Shown piece by piece: positions 1 through 11,656 of a stretch of DNA of 64,000 nucleotides. Each line of letters opens with the position of its first letter. Positions within the stretch are counted from its first letter, which is position 1. The position numbers and the translations under genes are program-made. Source of the stretch: Dasypus novemcinctus (taxonomy: Eukaryota > Chordata > Mammalia > Cingulata > Dasypodidae); contig NC_080673.1 in NCBI RefSeq assembly GCF_030445035.2, forward strand, positions 158,778,216 through 158,842,215, in the 5' to 3' direction. A model generated the notes under the pieces. It did no database searches. It saw nothing but the letters and a program-made list of their open reading frames with translations, and was not told the origin of the DNA.

Positions 1-123
1 GTGAATATTCTCTTTGAAATACTAATATTTAATAATTATAAAATAATAGTTAATGTTTATTATCTGTTAGACACTATTTTAAGGGCTTAGTGTGCATTTA
101 TTTAATACCCTCAATAACCCTAT

Positions 124-600
124 TGTTTTGAAATGCTCTTTAGATCCACAGGCAGGGACAGGTGACACCAGAGATGTACAAAAGAAGTTTATTAGTACTT
201 ACTGGTCTTAGAAAAGAGAGGAGTGTCAGGCCTCACAGAGTCACATGAGAATGCACTTAAGGAGCTTAGGCTCAACCAAGCAGAGCTAGAGAGAGCAAGA
301 GGGGCACAGTGTACCATGGGGGTAGGCTTTTATAGTGTAATAGTGGTAGGACTGTAGCACCTGGTCAAGCAAAGGTAGGGATTGAGGCAGTTGTATTTGA
401 CTTCGACTTTTGCAGGAATGCAAACATAGGCAGGATGCAAAGAGAAAAGGGAGAAGCTATTTGTCTTGTACAGGCAGATGTCGCTGAGTGACTTAAGGAT
501 AGGGTCTAAGATGCTGAGGCATTGTGATAATGAAAAGTCTTTTATGTTATTGCCAACCTTAAAGATGCTGAGGGATGATGGTAGTGTTAAGAAGCCCCTT
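124..600 (-). mobile_element. Probable solo LTR of an endogenous retrovirus, antisense
   Basis: On the minus strand a TATAAAA box (328-334) is followed about 140 bases later by an AATAAA signal (189-194). This is the U3-to-R spacing expected of a retroviral LTR. The stretch is less AT-rich than its flanks and has no reading frame. No second copy occurs in the window and I could not find a clear target-site duplication, so class and exact ends are uncertain. It could instead be another kind of medium-reiteration repeat. Confidence 0.42.
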
Positions 601-617
601 TAGTACTTTAATTCACT

Positions 618-790
618 ATGCCTATGGAGTAGAACTATTATTAGCTCATTTTTATAGATGGAGAAACTGAGGCTTGGGAAGATTAGAGAAATTGCTCAAG
701 GTATATAACTTGTAAGTTGCTTTTAAGTGGCAGAGTTGGTATTTGATAGTCTTGTCAAGTGTCCGTGTGCTTAACTTTGCACTACTTCTT
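618..790 (-). repeat. MIR SINE, antisense
   Basis: The run 'gagaaactgaggcttgggaag' at about 660 (in part), the text near 705-745 resembling 'taagtggcagagctgg', and the pattern around them match the reverse complement of the MIR core. MIR is an ancient tRNA-derived SINE found in all mammals. The copy is well diverged and has lost its A/B-box end. Confidence 0.7.
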
Positions 791-904
791 CGAATGAAGG
801 GCAAAATAGAAAATATTAATTTATCATTTTGCCAGGCTTGGAAAGCTTGTATTAATTGTGCGTCATCTATCTATTCAGAATTTTTTAAAAATTTCTCCTA
901 TTTT

Positions 905-1062
905 CACTTTTTAAGATTTATTTGTATTTATCCCCCCCAACCCCCGGTCTTGTTTTGTGCTCTGTCTGCTTTCTGTGTCGATTCAATATGTGCTCTATGT
1001 GTCTGCTCATTTTCTCTTTAGGAGGCACTGGGAACTGAACATGGAACCTCTAGTGTTAGACA
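905..1062 (-). repeat. tRNA-derived SINE fragment (xenarthran DAS group), antisense
   Basis: The plus strand starts T-rich, then shows a C-rich block (932-946) and an 'aggaggcactgggaactgaac' type segment near 1021. That segment is the reverse complement of the B-box end of the SINE monomers seen at 28.7 and 30.0 kb. The A-box end is missing, so this is a truncated copy. Confidence 0.55.
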
Positions 1063-3006
1063 TGAAGATTGCTATTTATTACTACTAGAAATAATACTGT
1101 ATTGAGCAGTCTTATACACAAATTTTGGATCTATACTTTTGGTATTTTTAGATAGATTCCTAGGACAGAAATTACTAGTATAATCACTTTTAAACTTTTG
1201 TTATATATTGTCAAAATTAGTTTAGGAATAAAGTTATCAGCTTCAACCATTTGTACCTAACAGGTGCAGCATCATATGGAGTTCAGTATATGTGTTGTCA
1301 CAGTTAACACTCTTTTTATCAAAGAATGCAAAATTGAGACCTAAAAACTGCCATGTCATTTTTATGCTAATTTTCATTCCCTTCATTATTAACAGTAGTG
1401 GATATTTTAATATTTGTTCACTATGTGTATGTGAATGTGTGAATATGCATGTATATATATTATCCATTATTTCCCTTCATCTGTTTTTACAACTGTCATG
1501 TTTCTATGTAGTAAAATACCAGTTATTTTGTCATTTCTGCTACAAATATTTTCTTACTTTATTGGTTACCTTTTAATTTTTTTCAGGATATTTTTGACAG
1601 GTGAATTTTCGATTTTGATGTAGTCATTTTAATCATTCATTTCCTTTGATCTTTTCGAATGAGCTTCTTTGCTTGGGTAGTCTTTTGGGACTCAATACCA
1701 GAGAAATATTCCCAGACTAGTGTATTAATTGATTTGATCTTGAGACATTGCTGTCTTCTTTATCCATTATGCTCTAGTCAACTTATTTCCCTTCATTTCC
1801 TTGAAGCTTTTTTGTCATTCGGATTTCCTCTATGAGAGTCATGTTGTAGGTGCTTACTCTCAAGGCAGTCCAAATCTGGATGAGCACAACTTGTTCAAGG
1901 CTGGTTTGTAGTCTGAATTGGTAGAGGAATCCTGGCTGCCTCAGAGCCTGGTCTCAGCAAGGCCTCTGGCACTGAGTTGAACAGCACTATTAGTCTAGTG
2001 GATGAGGAAATCAGTTTGTGAGTAGAGAACTATCTGTGTCTTAAAATATGAGCATGTGGCTATGATAAAGCTTGGGAAAGGAGTAGGAAATATAGAAAAG
2101 AAGTAAGTTTTCACTTTTCAACATCATCTTTAAAGCAGGATTTAATTTTTGTTGACACCGACTCTGTTAACAATGGCATAGGAGATAATTTAACAAAATG
2201 CTTGGAGAATTTCTTTAACATACACAGTTTATCTGAACCTCTGAAATCCTGAAATTTCTCTTCTATCTTTAAATCACATTGAGTACATATTTGACTGTAA
2301 AATTTGAATGATAACAACAAAGTAAAATATTCCTTTTATTTCTTCAGAGATGATTTTCCATTTCTGTTTATTTTTTTCAGAATTACAGTGAGGGTGAAAG
2401 TAAATGTGAATTTTGCATTCTAACTTTTGTTGGGAAATCTTGTCATTTTGAGATGGAACATTGTGAAACATGTTTTTATTGCTATTTTTAACATTATTTT
2501 AAATTTTTAAGTAATACAAGTACATGTTTTAAAAACTCAAACAGGGTAGAAAGGTTTAAAATAAAATAGCCCTCTCTGTCCCAGTTGCTTCTATCTTGTC
2601 TTTCTTTCACTAGAAATTCTCTATGGTTTTCTGATTATTTTCTGCTTTTAATTCTTCTTATATCTCAATAGCACAAACTTAAATTGATATTTCTTGATTA
2701 AACAATTTTAGCTATTATCTGTAAATGTCTTAGTAAGCAAGATGGGTATTTAACTATCCTATTATCAGAACACTTTCTTGTTTATAGGATGCAAGATATT
2801 TAAAAATATCTGGGTTAATTTATAATAATTATTATTATTCTCTCTAATTCCTTGATACCACTTTAGTAAATTTTTCATATTTTTTCATTCTGATCTTTTA
2901 TATACCCCAGGTTTTTCTTCGATTTTGGCAATTCTTGATTATCCTTTCATATAATAATTGGCAATGGCTAGGCATATGGGTGTGGTTTGTCAGCTGGCAT
3001 ACTTCA
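1063..3006. other. AT-rich stretch without a recognised gene
   Basis: Open frames here are short and none resembles a known protein. Around 2475-2660 the text looks like the antisense 3' part of an old L1, but it is too decayed to delimit. Confidence 0.5.
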
Positions 3007-3014
3007 TTTTAGAG

Positions 3015-3207
3015 CAGGGGTTCTTAACAAGGGGTCCGTGAGCTTGAATTGAAACTCAAAAAAGCATTATTCTTGTGGGGACATGTTGGTGCATTTGTGA
3101 TATGTTTATCAAATAAAACACAGTATAGTGTGGACTTAGTAAGGGGTCTGTGGTTTCCACCTGACTGGCAAAGGGATCTGTGGACCAAAAATTATGAAGA
3201 ACCCTTG
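3015..3207. mobile_element. hAT-type (MER5/Charlie-like) MITE
   Basis: Imperfect terminal inverted repeats are visible: CAGGGGTTCTTAAC at the left end and, read on the other strand, CAAGGGTTCTTCAT at the right. They are flanked by 8-base duplications, ttttagag (3007-3014) and ctttagag (3208-3215), with one mismatch. An 8-base target duplication is the signature of hAT transposases. At under 200 bases the element codes for nothing and would have been moved in trans by a Charlie-type transposase. Confidence 0.75.
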
Positions 3208-3389
3208 CTTTAGAGTGAGTGAACTGGTAACTGGCATTTTCCTGGAGAGTAAAATTTGAATAATTTTGCCTTGGAGGCAAATACCAGCTGTCCACAGAGA
3301 TCCACTTGAGTTTCCTTAGAAAAAAGTCTTCTCCTTCACCTCCTTTCCCCATTCTTTGGTGCTTAGCACTTTATAGGGATAAGGATACA

Positions 3390-3840
3390 TGGTATGGTAG
3401 ATTGAAGGACCCCAAAACAGACATGTTAATCTCAATCCATATTCCTGTGGGTACAAATCCATTTGTAAATAGTATCTTTTGAAGATGCTACTATTTAAGG
3501 TGTCAAATTGAATCAGTATTACTGGAAGCCTTTCAAAGGTAGGAAATTAAGACTGTTAGTATTATAGAAACTAGAAATCTGAAGAAGCCAGAATTTGTAG
3601 AATCCAGAAAGCACAGAAAGCCACAGGAGAAGACCATTTGATGAACACAGAGATGCACAGCAAGGAACTCCAAGAATGGGGGAAATCCAACATCAGAAGA
3701 CTACAGATTCTGCAAGAAAGCATGGCCTAATCTGGACCTTGCTAATGGATTTCTAGCCTTAAAAACTATGAAATAATAATGCTTATTTAAGTGAATCCAT
3801 GGTGTGATATTTGTCATAGCAGCTCTGGCAAACTAAGACA
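3390..3840 (+). mobile_element. MLT1-like MaLR solo LTR
   Basis: The stretch opens with 'tggtagattgaaggacccc' and ends with 'gcaaactaagaca', the usual MLT1 start and TG...CA-type end. In between it follows the MLT1 course: an early 'caatccatattcctgtgg', a purine-rich middle naming many agaag blocks, and a near-terminal degenerate polyadenylation region (3765-3785). No internal region follows, so it is a solo LTR or a fragment. Confidence 0.65.
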
Positions 3841-4018
3841 TATAGGGACTGTTTTCAGTCTCTTTTCTTTATTTAGCAAGAGGGGTTATATTTGTTAGGT
3901 CAGCTCCCTCTGCTGTGGTCTTCTTCCTTCTTGGATGGGTTTCCTGCTTTGTTGCTCCATCTTCATAAACCTTCTGTCTGCTGAAAGCCTTTTCTCACAC
4001 TATTTATCATATTCATTT

Positions 4019-4428
4019 TTTTTAAAGATTTATTTTATATTTTTCTCCCCTTGCCCCCCCACCCAAGTTGTCTGTTCTCTGTGTCCATTTGCTGCATGTT
4101 CTTGCTTTTTCCTCTTCTGTTGTCAGAGGCACAGGAATCTGTGTTTCTTTTTGTTGTGTCATCTTGCTGCATCAACTCTCCATGTGTGCGGCACCATTTT
4201 TGGGCAGGCTGCGCTTTCTTTTGCGCTGGGCGGCTCTCCTTATGGGGCGCACTCCTTGCGCGTGGGGATCCCCTATGGGGGGACACCCCTGTGTGGCAGG
4301 GCACTCCTTGCGTGCATCAGCACTGCTCATGGGCCAGCTCCACATGAGTCAAGGGGGCCCGGGGCTTGAACCCCGGACCTCCCATGTGGTAGACGGATGC
4401 CCTAACCACTGGGCCAAGTCCGCTTCCC
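4019..4428 (-). repeat. DAS SINE (full length), antisense
   Basis: Read on the minus strand this is a tRNA-like head ('ggaagcggacttggcccag'), a GC-rich body of about 250 bases, then a C/G-rich block and an A-rich tail. It is flanked by 11-base direct repeats, catattcattt (4008-4018) and catactcattt (4429-4439), with one mismatch, which is typical of L1-driven insertion. The A box TGGCCCAGTGG and B box GGTTCAAGCCC are intact. Its GC content stands out sharply from the AT-rich surroundings. Long open frames across it in both directions are by-products of this GC-rich body. Confidence 0.95.
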
Positions 4429-4559
4429 CATACTCATTTAAAATTTATATTTTTACTGTCCTTTGAAGGGGATCTTGAAGTAAGAAAAGAAAAAGAAAAA
4501 ACACTTAAGTTTAGAATGCTGTTCTGAATTCAGAATCCATAAGAGTCTTTTAAAAATAA

Positions 4560-5200
4560 ATTTTATTTTACTTTATGAACAAATATATGATCATTGCAGA
4601 AAATTTACATCCTTCATAAACATAATGAAGAAAGTAATCATCAACAATAGTGTTCTCATTGATGATAATGATGTATTGTTACATTTTTCTTCAAGGACAT
4701 ATGTCTTTTCTACTTCTATCCTTATACTGTTAGTATACTTGGGTATCCTACTCTGACCCTGATATTTTATGGCAAAGATTTGCCATGTCAACAATTTTAA
4801 AGGAAACATAATTCTCCATATTATGCATGACTGGGGCATAATATAATTTACTGTTCCCTCATGGTTTTGATTTAGGTGTTTTCTCCTTTATTACTATTAT
4901 AAATAAAGCTGCATTGAGGATTCTTACCTAAATCTTAACCCACATCTCTGATTATTTCCTTTTTTCTTAGAGGTAAAAATTCTGGAACAAATTTTTAGAA
5001 TATTAAAAGTTCACAATTAATGTCCCAAATTTCTTACAAAAATGTATAAATATACTCTTCCATCAATGGTATATGTAAGAGTGATACTACCAACAAAAAC
5101 ACTACAGAGCCTAATATTAACATTTTTAAAATTTCAGTTTTATAGATAGAATTTGCATTTAGTTTTTCTCTGTTTTTCTTTAGTCACTAGTGAAGTTGAA
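4560..5200 (-). mobile_element. Old L1 (L1M-type) 3' region, antisense
   Basis: The plus-strand text 'ccctcatggttttgatttagg...ttactattataaataaagctgc' (4857-4913) and 'ttccatcaatggtatatg' (5057-5075) follow the familiar antisense course of old mammalian L1 3' ends. Divergence is heavy and the ends are approximate. Confidence 0.5.
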
Positions 5201-5269
5201 GCTTTTAATTTTTAATTGGCTATTTTTGTTTCTAATTTCATGTATTCTGATTGGGTTATTTGTTGCTTT

Positions 5270-6760
5270 TTTTGCAATAAGATTTAATGACTGCATTTTA
5301 GCATTTTGTAACAAACAAAATTTGCTCTCTACTGAATATATTTATAGATACCAATAGTTTTGTTTTGGAAATACTGCAGTGTATGGCTTGACTGGAATAC
5401 CCAGCTTTTATTTAAGTTGTCTGTGAATATTAACGTCATCCATATATGGCTAAGCATGTTGCCAAAATTAAAAAATAAATTAATGAATTGCAAACACAAT
5501 AGATTTATAAACAAAAGAAGCAGCAAAAATTGTAATGTTTGGATTCTTAGCACAGGAAAATCATCAGAAGGCAAATAGTGAAGAAGGCAAAGAATGCAGT
5601 CTGCTGGCAATGAAATCCAGTCCTTTGAGCCTATTCTCTGATTTGATAAGTGAAAAAGGCAAATCTAGAATTCTCCCTTTGTTTTAGTTTTTCTGTATCT
5701 CTGAAAATAATCATATCTACAACACCCCTTCATGGTGATTTTGTCAGGATTAATTAGCTGGTAATGTCAAAAATAGTCTAAACTATTCAGTGTAGAGTCG
5801 GACAAATATATACAGTTCTTCTCACATTATCACACAAAATGGAACGGTTATTAAATTCACATTCAAAGCTGATACACTTTCAAAAATTAGTGTCTCTTTA
5901 AATGGTAGATGGTGTGGTTGTTTCTATAGCAATATCTTCAAAGTGTTTTAAAATTATTCTCCTTTTGGCAAGAATTATCATTTTTTTCAAAAACTTTTAT
6001 TTGTAAAAACAATATAAGGATCACATTGAAGATAACTTTTGGGATAAAATGGAAATGACTTAGTTGTTGGGCACAGCTTTTGTTAATTTACATTAAATTT
6101 TCTTGACTGTTAATGGATATATGTGTTTATTAGAGGTTATTGTGGACAGCTCAAAGTGGGTGGAGAGTTAGTGTTTTTTTTCAGTGAATGTGAAATAAGC
6201 ATGCCAAAATTAAATCTAGAATAATAATAGTAAGATTAGGGGTATTTCATTTCAGTTGTCTATTCAGATTCTTTAAATTCATTATACGAATATTTTTGAC
6301 ACTGTACTAGTTCCATGCCATGGAATTTATCTATCTGTGACATTTATACCTTGTCTGTATTCTGTCTTGTGGGTGAGTTCTTCTCTTCTGTCCTTGAGTT
6401 CCTGACTATTGGGGAACGAACATTAGCTAGTCAGGCCTGTAAGAATAATTCTTACCCATGGGAACAGTAATAGCTCTAGAATCTTTTCAGGGGATTAATA
6501 TGGCTATTGGTAAAAAGGGATTGTGATGGTAGAAAAGAGATTAGGTATAAGTAAACAGCAAATGTAGAGTTCCCACTGTGTTAAAACATGCATGTTGTCT
6601 GTTTAAGAATAGACAGCATCTTATTGATAACCAATGAAACCATGGAACCTGCCAAACCTGAAGCAAGAATAGCCTTATGTATTTTCTTAATAAAAGAGGT
6701 AAGATTTTCACTCTAGCATAAGTTAATTTCTGTTGGTTTTCTGTTTATTAAAGAATAGTA
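5270..6760. other. Sequence without a recognised gene or repeat
   Basis: AT-rich, with frequent stops in all frames. I see no repeat ends, splice-flanked frames or structured RNA here. Confidence 0.5.
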
Positions 6761-6769
6761 TCCCGTTGC

Positions 6770-7330
6770 ATTGTGTAGACACTGGATATATAGCTTCCAT
6801 CTTCAAGTATCTCAAAATCTAGTATGTGAGCAAACAGAAAAACAAATCCTTGCCAGACAGTGTAAATAAGCATAGAAGGGGGGAATGAGGACAGCTAGAT
6901 GGAGCAATCTGTTTAAAGCCATTGAGATAAGAGAGATACCATCATACATCATGATATATCAAGGAAAAAAATTTGGTGTCACCAGTAATGATGTATAGGA
7001 GAAAATGCAGGGAACTAAACTGAAAAGTTACACAGGGCCCTTGAATGTCAGAGTAACAAGTTCAGATTTTATCCGTAAATTAATTGGAGGTTGTTTATGC
7101 ATTTAAGACAAAGCAGTGACATTAACTTGTTTGATATTTAGAAAAATCACTCTTCGAACCGTGAAGAATAGATTTGATGAGTGTGAATGGCAGAAATGAG
7201 ACCAGTTACAGGACTACTGCAATCATCTAGTTTAAATCCACGAGAAAAATGAATGAAGACGTGGCAGAGAAGTAAAGGGATTCAAGTAGTATTTGGGAAT
7301 TGGGGCTAATAGGACATGGTGAAGGAATGC
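6770..7330 (-). mobile_element. L2 LINE fragment, antisense
   Basis: The run 'ggcccttgaatgtcagag' near 7036, the 'aaaatcactctt' block (7142-7153) and 'ggactactgcaatcatctag' (7211-7230) fall in the same order and spacing as in the better-preserved antisense L2 at 19.3-20.5 kb. L2 is a CR1-clade LINE that died before the eutherian radiation. No frame survives. Confidence 0.6.
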
Positions 7331-8510
7331 GGGTGGGAGGTAAGGATGTAGGAAAGGTCTAGGAAGACAGACTCCCCACATTTCTAGATCATGTAGTCCG
7401 AGTCAAGTACAGACCAACATATCATAAACGTTTACATAAATAGTTATAAAGATAACAGCCTGTTACCTGAAACATATTCTATTCTCCTATATTCCAAATA
7501 TAACTTCGTGTAGTGACACGTGTATAAATCTATGGTTTTTATATGACAATGTTGGCAAAATATCAGACAACTAAATTTAATTTTTATTGTATATGTCTGG
7601 GTGTTCTAATCAGAAAAGTTTGGTGACAATAAAGGCTTACAAGATTAAAAAAATAAAATGTAATTGTACTCGAAGTATATATAATTTAATATTTTTTCAA
7701 TAAAGTCATACCTTTAAGTACATTTTAAATGTAAAAATATTTTTACTACTTTTATAAAAGATTTTATTTCAAAATAGTTCAAATTATATATCAAAATTAA
7801 AAGTTAAAACAAAAATTAAAATGATATCACAATTTTAAATACAATGTTAACATTCAATATCTATCTAGTTGCCAATGTAAAAAACTGATAGTTTCTTCTA
7901 GACATTTATATATACAAATTCAAGAGTAAGATGCATTGTTAATATTGCTAAATGATCTGTACTCTCTGTGAGCAGCTATTGGGAAAGTGATATTAATTTT
8001 TGAGTACTTTTTAAAATACAAATTGAAACACAGAGAGAACAAGAAAATGGATGCTTGGCACTAATGAGAAATTATATTCCATTATTTCAAGAATCCATTG
8101 TATGCACGCTATCTGAGGAAGCATTTGATAAGATCGTTATTTTGTCTTTTCTTTTTCCTAATCACTTCCACAGCTCAATTCATCATACTCCAAAGAAGGT
8201 CTTTCTCCTGAAGGCAATGGTGGCATAATCTTCATGCCTTCCTATCAATCAGACATAGTTCCATTTTGTTTCAAGAATATAGAGCAAGAGATGTCAGAAT
8301 ATAGAGCAAGCGATGTCATGCCTGAAGGGTGTTACTCAAGAAAGAAGCTATTAGAGGTACAGTATATCTTGTGCCAGGGCTGAGTGTCAAAACCACAGTG
8401 ACAGAGGTGCCCGTACCTTCCTAAATAACATGCGTGTGTATGTGTGTGTGTGTGATATACAGGGCTCTCTAAAGTGTAGTATAGTGTAGAGGTTCCTCTT
8501 GTCTCAGTTC
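7331..8510. other. Sequence without a recognised gene
   Basis: Mostly AT-rich. It contains a (TG)n microsatellite at about 8431-8453 and a tandem duplication of about 21 bases around 8275-8317 (two copies of 'gaatatagagcaag-gatgtca'). No coding or RNA signal is seen. Confidence 0.55.
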
Positions 8511-9085
8511 AAGAGTGTATTGACAACTCCAAATCCTGAAAATGTCCCCACACCATATCTCTTCTTCCCTCTCCCGACCATCAGCAGCCACCATGGCCAC
8601 CCTCTCCACATCACTACTACAATTTCTTCCCTCTTACTAATCATAATAGTTCCCCAGCAGAACACCAGGAAGTCCATCTAATCCATACTCTATTCCTCCA
8701 TCTTGTGGACCTGGGATGGCTATGCCCAGTCCCCCTCTACATCCTAGGTGGTGCTGCAGGAATGGATGCTGGATGTTGTGTGTCCTGTCGTGGCCCACTG
8801 GATGGACTGGGTGGACTGGGGGAGAGTGTGGACTACAATGTGGACCACTGTCCATGTGCTGCAGTGGTTCTCCAGAATGTATTCGCTGGGTACAGTGGCC
8901 ATGCCAAAATGATGGAAGAGTATGTTGATGTGAGAGGGGTGGCATGGGTGGGGTGGGGGGTATATGGGGATCTCATATTTTTTGAATGTAACATTTAAAA
9001 GAAAAAAAAAAAAAAAAGACCATATAGCTAAATGGCAGAATAAAACCCTGTATTATTGGTAATTTTTAAAAAAAGAGTGTATTGA
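8511..9085 (+). mobile_element. L1 3'-end insertion with 5' inversion and 3' transduction
   Basis: The outer 13-base target-site duplications are exact: aagagtgtattga at 8511-8523 and 9073-9085. Inside, about 8520-8740 is L1 3' UTR in antisense and about 8741-9000 is the directly following part of the same UTR in sense. In intact copies (for example near 63.1 kb) the two parts are contiguous. This is the product expected from twin priming. The L1's own A tract (9002-9017) is followed by about 50 bases not belonging to L1. That piece has its own AATAAA (9039-9044) and a second A tract (about 9068-9074), so it appears to be carried-along 3' flank of the source L1. Confidence 0.88.
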
Positions 9086-9985
9086 GAAAGACTGTGACTT
9101 TTTTACTTTAAGAGTTTAGGAAACAGGTGGGTAATTAACCAAGAGAAGGATTATAAAAGCAAGAAAAACAAATTTAGGAGAAAATTATAGGTTAAGTTTG
9201 GGACAAGTTAATTTTGGAATAATAGTAGGATATCCAAATTGAGATGGGTAGTTTATAGTTAGAAATAGAGGTCTGGGCCTCTTAGGACTGAGTTCACATT
9301 ATAGGCTTAGTAGTCATCAGCCTGGTAGATTCTAGGGGAAGGGAAGATTTCAAGGTTCCACCGTTATGCACACTTCCTCATTTCTCTTAAAGGAGAAGGA
9401 GGGCTAATCTGTCTAATCAATATCAGATATTAATCAGGCGATATCTGCCAACGAGTGAAGTTAACCTGTGGGTTAAATGGCTAGCACCATTTGATATGGG
9501 TATATATTTAAATGACTGTATATGGATAGAAAATTTCTGGGAGAATATGTAAGGAACTACTGATACTTGTTGCCTTCTGGTTACTCGCAGGATAGAGTCA
9601 TTCAACATAATTGACAAAGGATGAATTTCTTTAATATTTAAGATGTTTTTATAAATAAGAAAGATGCCAATAACACTTTTTAAAAGTGGCCAAAGTAAAC
9701 CAGTAAACTTTTCACAGATAAAAAATTTAGTACGGTTGGCAAACATTATTACAAAATTCATATCAACAAAAATTCTATTCTTTACCTTTCAGAATAGCCA
9801 AATGGAAAAGTTTGGCTATGCAAAATATTAGTAGGTTTCATCATTGTTCATAATTTGGAATGCTTTATTTACAGGGATAATTGAACAGTCATCTTTGTTT
9901 TCTGTGATTCTTTTCTTTTTTTTTAGGGATGGTGATTTGCTGTAAATGCCTTTGATCTGCCATCTTTAGCAAGAAATTCTTGGCT
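9086..9985. other. Sequence without a recognised gene
   Basis: No repeat ends or convincing coding frame. The 112-residue minus-strand frame at 9423-9761 has no recognisable motif and no supporting context. Confidence 0.5.
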
Positions 9986-9989
9986 TTCT

Positions 9990-10425
9990 CTTTGCTTACA
10001 CCCCCATGCTAGTTACTTGTTCTGAACTTCTTTGCTCAACTCTGGTCCCCAAGAGGTTGCCCCTTAGGGACTGTATCCCCCAAACTCTTTTCTGGCTAGC
10101 TTCCAGTTATATTTCACCAAAGAGAGGCATGGAGATCTTCAGAGGAAAGCAGACAAATATTTCCTCCATGCTCCCTTGATACTATGGTCCTGTTTCTCTA
10201 GCAGTTGCTGAATCCTTGTACAATTAAAGCATCTACCTGTTGGACCTCCTCTATGACTCCAGTTCTCATTCTGCTCCAGTAACAATATTTCTTCCTCTTT
10301 CCTCTTAATAGCTTCCTCCTTTTGTGAGTCGCAGGGTGCTTTTCCCTATTTCCTTCATTTGTTACTTTAACCCTTCCAACACTCTGCAAGTAGTCTCTTC
10401 AATAAAAACTCTTCATTCAAAACTT
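9990..10425 (+). repeat. Possible old L1-type 3' end
   Basis: The C/T-rich text ending 'actctgcaagtagtctc-ttcaataaaa' (10380-10408) resembles a common mammalian interspersed repeat 3' end in which a 'tgtaaatagtccc' motif precedes AATAAA. The assignment rests on that terminal pattern only. Confidence 0.33.
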
Positions 10426-10617
10426 AAGACAAGAATCACTCAAATCTGTAAAATAATAGTCACAGAGGTGAATAAAAAAAGTTTTCATAGAAGATAATAT
10501 AGGAAAGAGTTTCAATTACTAAGCATTGAACAAAGTCTATAAGATGCAATGGCATTAATTAAACCTAGTGCTGAAAATTGGCATTCAATATTAGGGGACA
10601 ATGGTGATTTGGTAGTC

Positions 10618-11053
10618 TTCAAAACTTTAAAAAAAAAATTTCTTTCCCCTTCACCCGCCCAGGTAGTCTGCTCTCTGTGCACATTCGCTGTGTGTGTGTG
10701 TGTGTGTGTGTTTCTGTGTCTACTTGTATTCTTGTCAGCAGCACTGGGAATCCGTGTTTCTTTTTTGTTGTGTCATCTTGCTGTGTCAGCTCTCCCTGTG
10801 TGGTGCTACTCCTGGGTAGGGTGTACTTTTTTTTCCACATAGGTGGCTCTCCTTACGGGATGCACTCCTTGCATGTAGGGCTTCCCTACGTGAGGGACAC
10901 CCCTGCATGGAACGGCACTCCTTGTGCACATCAGCACTGAACGTGGGCCAGCTCACTCATGGGTCAGGATGCCCTGGGTTTGAACCCTGGACATCCCATA
11001 TGGTAGGCAGATGCTCTATCCATTGAGTCAATTCTGCTTCCTTTCAAAGCTTT
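10618..11053 (-). repeat. DAS SINE, antisense, with an internal TG expansion
   Basis: Minus-strand reading gives the same tRNA-like head, body and A-rich tail as the copy at 4.0 kb. Flanking direct repeats are ttcaaaacttt (10618-10628) and ttcaaagcttt (11043-11053), with one mismatch. A (TG)n run at about 10690-10711 lies in the tail-proximal part, where other copies have a non-repetitive 'tgtgtccatttgctg' type text. It has more changes than the 4.0 kb copy, so it is probably older. Confidence 0.9.
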
Positions 11054-11243
11054 ATTAAAATAAATATTTTGTTGTATTTATGTCATATAAATTGAACAAT
11101 TGAGTCAACCCAATTGTGTGAATTCTGTTCAGTTCATTGTTTTTGTTTGGGAAAAATACAGTGTATTTTCGTGTCATTCTGTAATTAAGAACACAATTTA
11201 GGGGATGTGAAAGCAATAGAAGAGAGACTAGACTATTTTTCTT

Positions 11244-11656
11244 CAAGATTATTCCTTTTTTTTTCTTTTTAAGGGTTCTGAATTTCTGATTTATTAGACA
11301 GCAAAGAAGAAACGAGTTTAGAATATGTTACAAAAAGAGCTCCAGCTGCTCGTAAACAGCACCTAGGCTTGCTGGGGGTGGCAGGAACACACAACTCTTT
11401 AGACTACTGCACAAGAACAGACTCCTAATCCTAAACAAAACAAGCATTAAATGAACACTGATCAGTTTCTCATAAGAAAGAAAAACAGCTTAGCCCCTAA
11501 GGGATGTGTCACAGTCATTGTGGACAAGATTATCTTTAAGTTATTCAATCACCAACCTGAATCTTAAGAGAGAAGTCTTGTATAATCACTCCCTTTCTCT
11601 AAGTGAAACAGACCCTCCAAAATTTTAACACTTTCTACTGGAATTGAAGATCATTC
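11244..11656 (-). pseudogene. Possible antisense retrocopy of an unidentified transcript 3' end
   Basis: On the minus strand the stretch ends with an AATAAA signal (reverse complement at about 11290-11296), about 20 bases later enters a T-rich/A-rich tail (11254-11272 on plus), and is bounded by imperfect repeats tcaagattattc (11244-11255) and tgaagatcattc (11645-11656). That is the layout of an L1-mediated retrocopy of a spliced or intronless 3' UTR. The body has no family resemblance that I know and no open frame. Two mismatches in 12 make the duplication only suggestive. Confidence 0.38.

Noticed and set aside
4051..4466. Overlapping open frames of 89-144 residues in both strands
   Set aside because: They lie on a GC-rich DAS SINE with clear target duplications; the low stop density comes from base composition.
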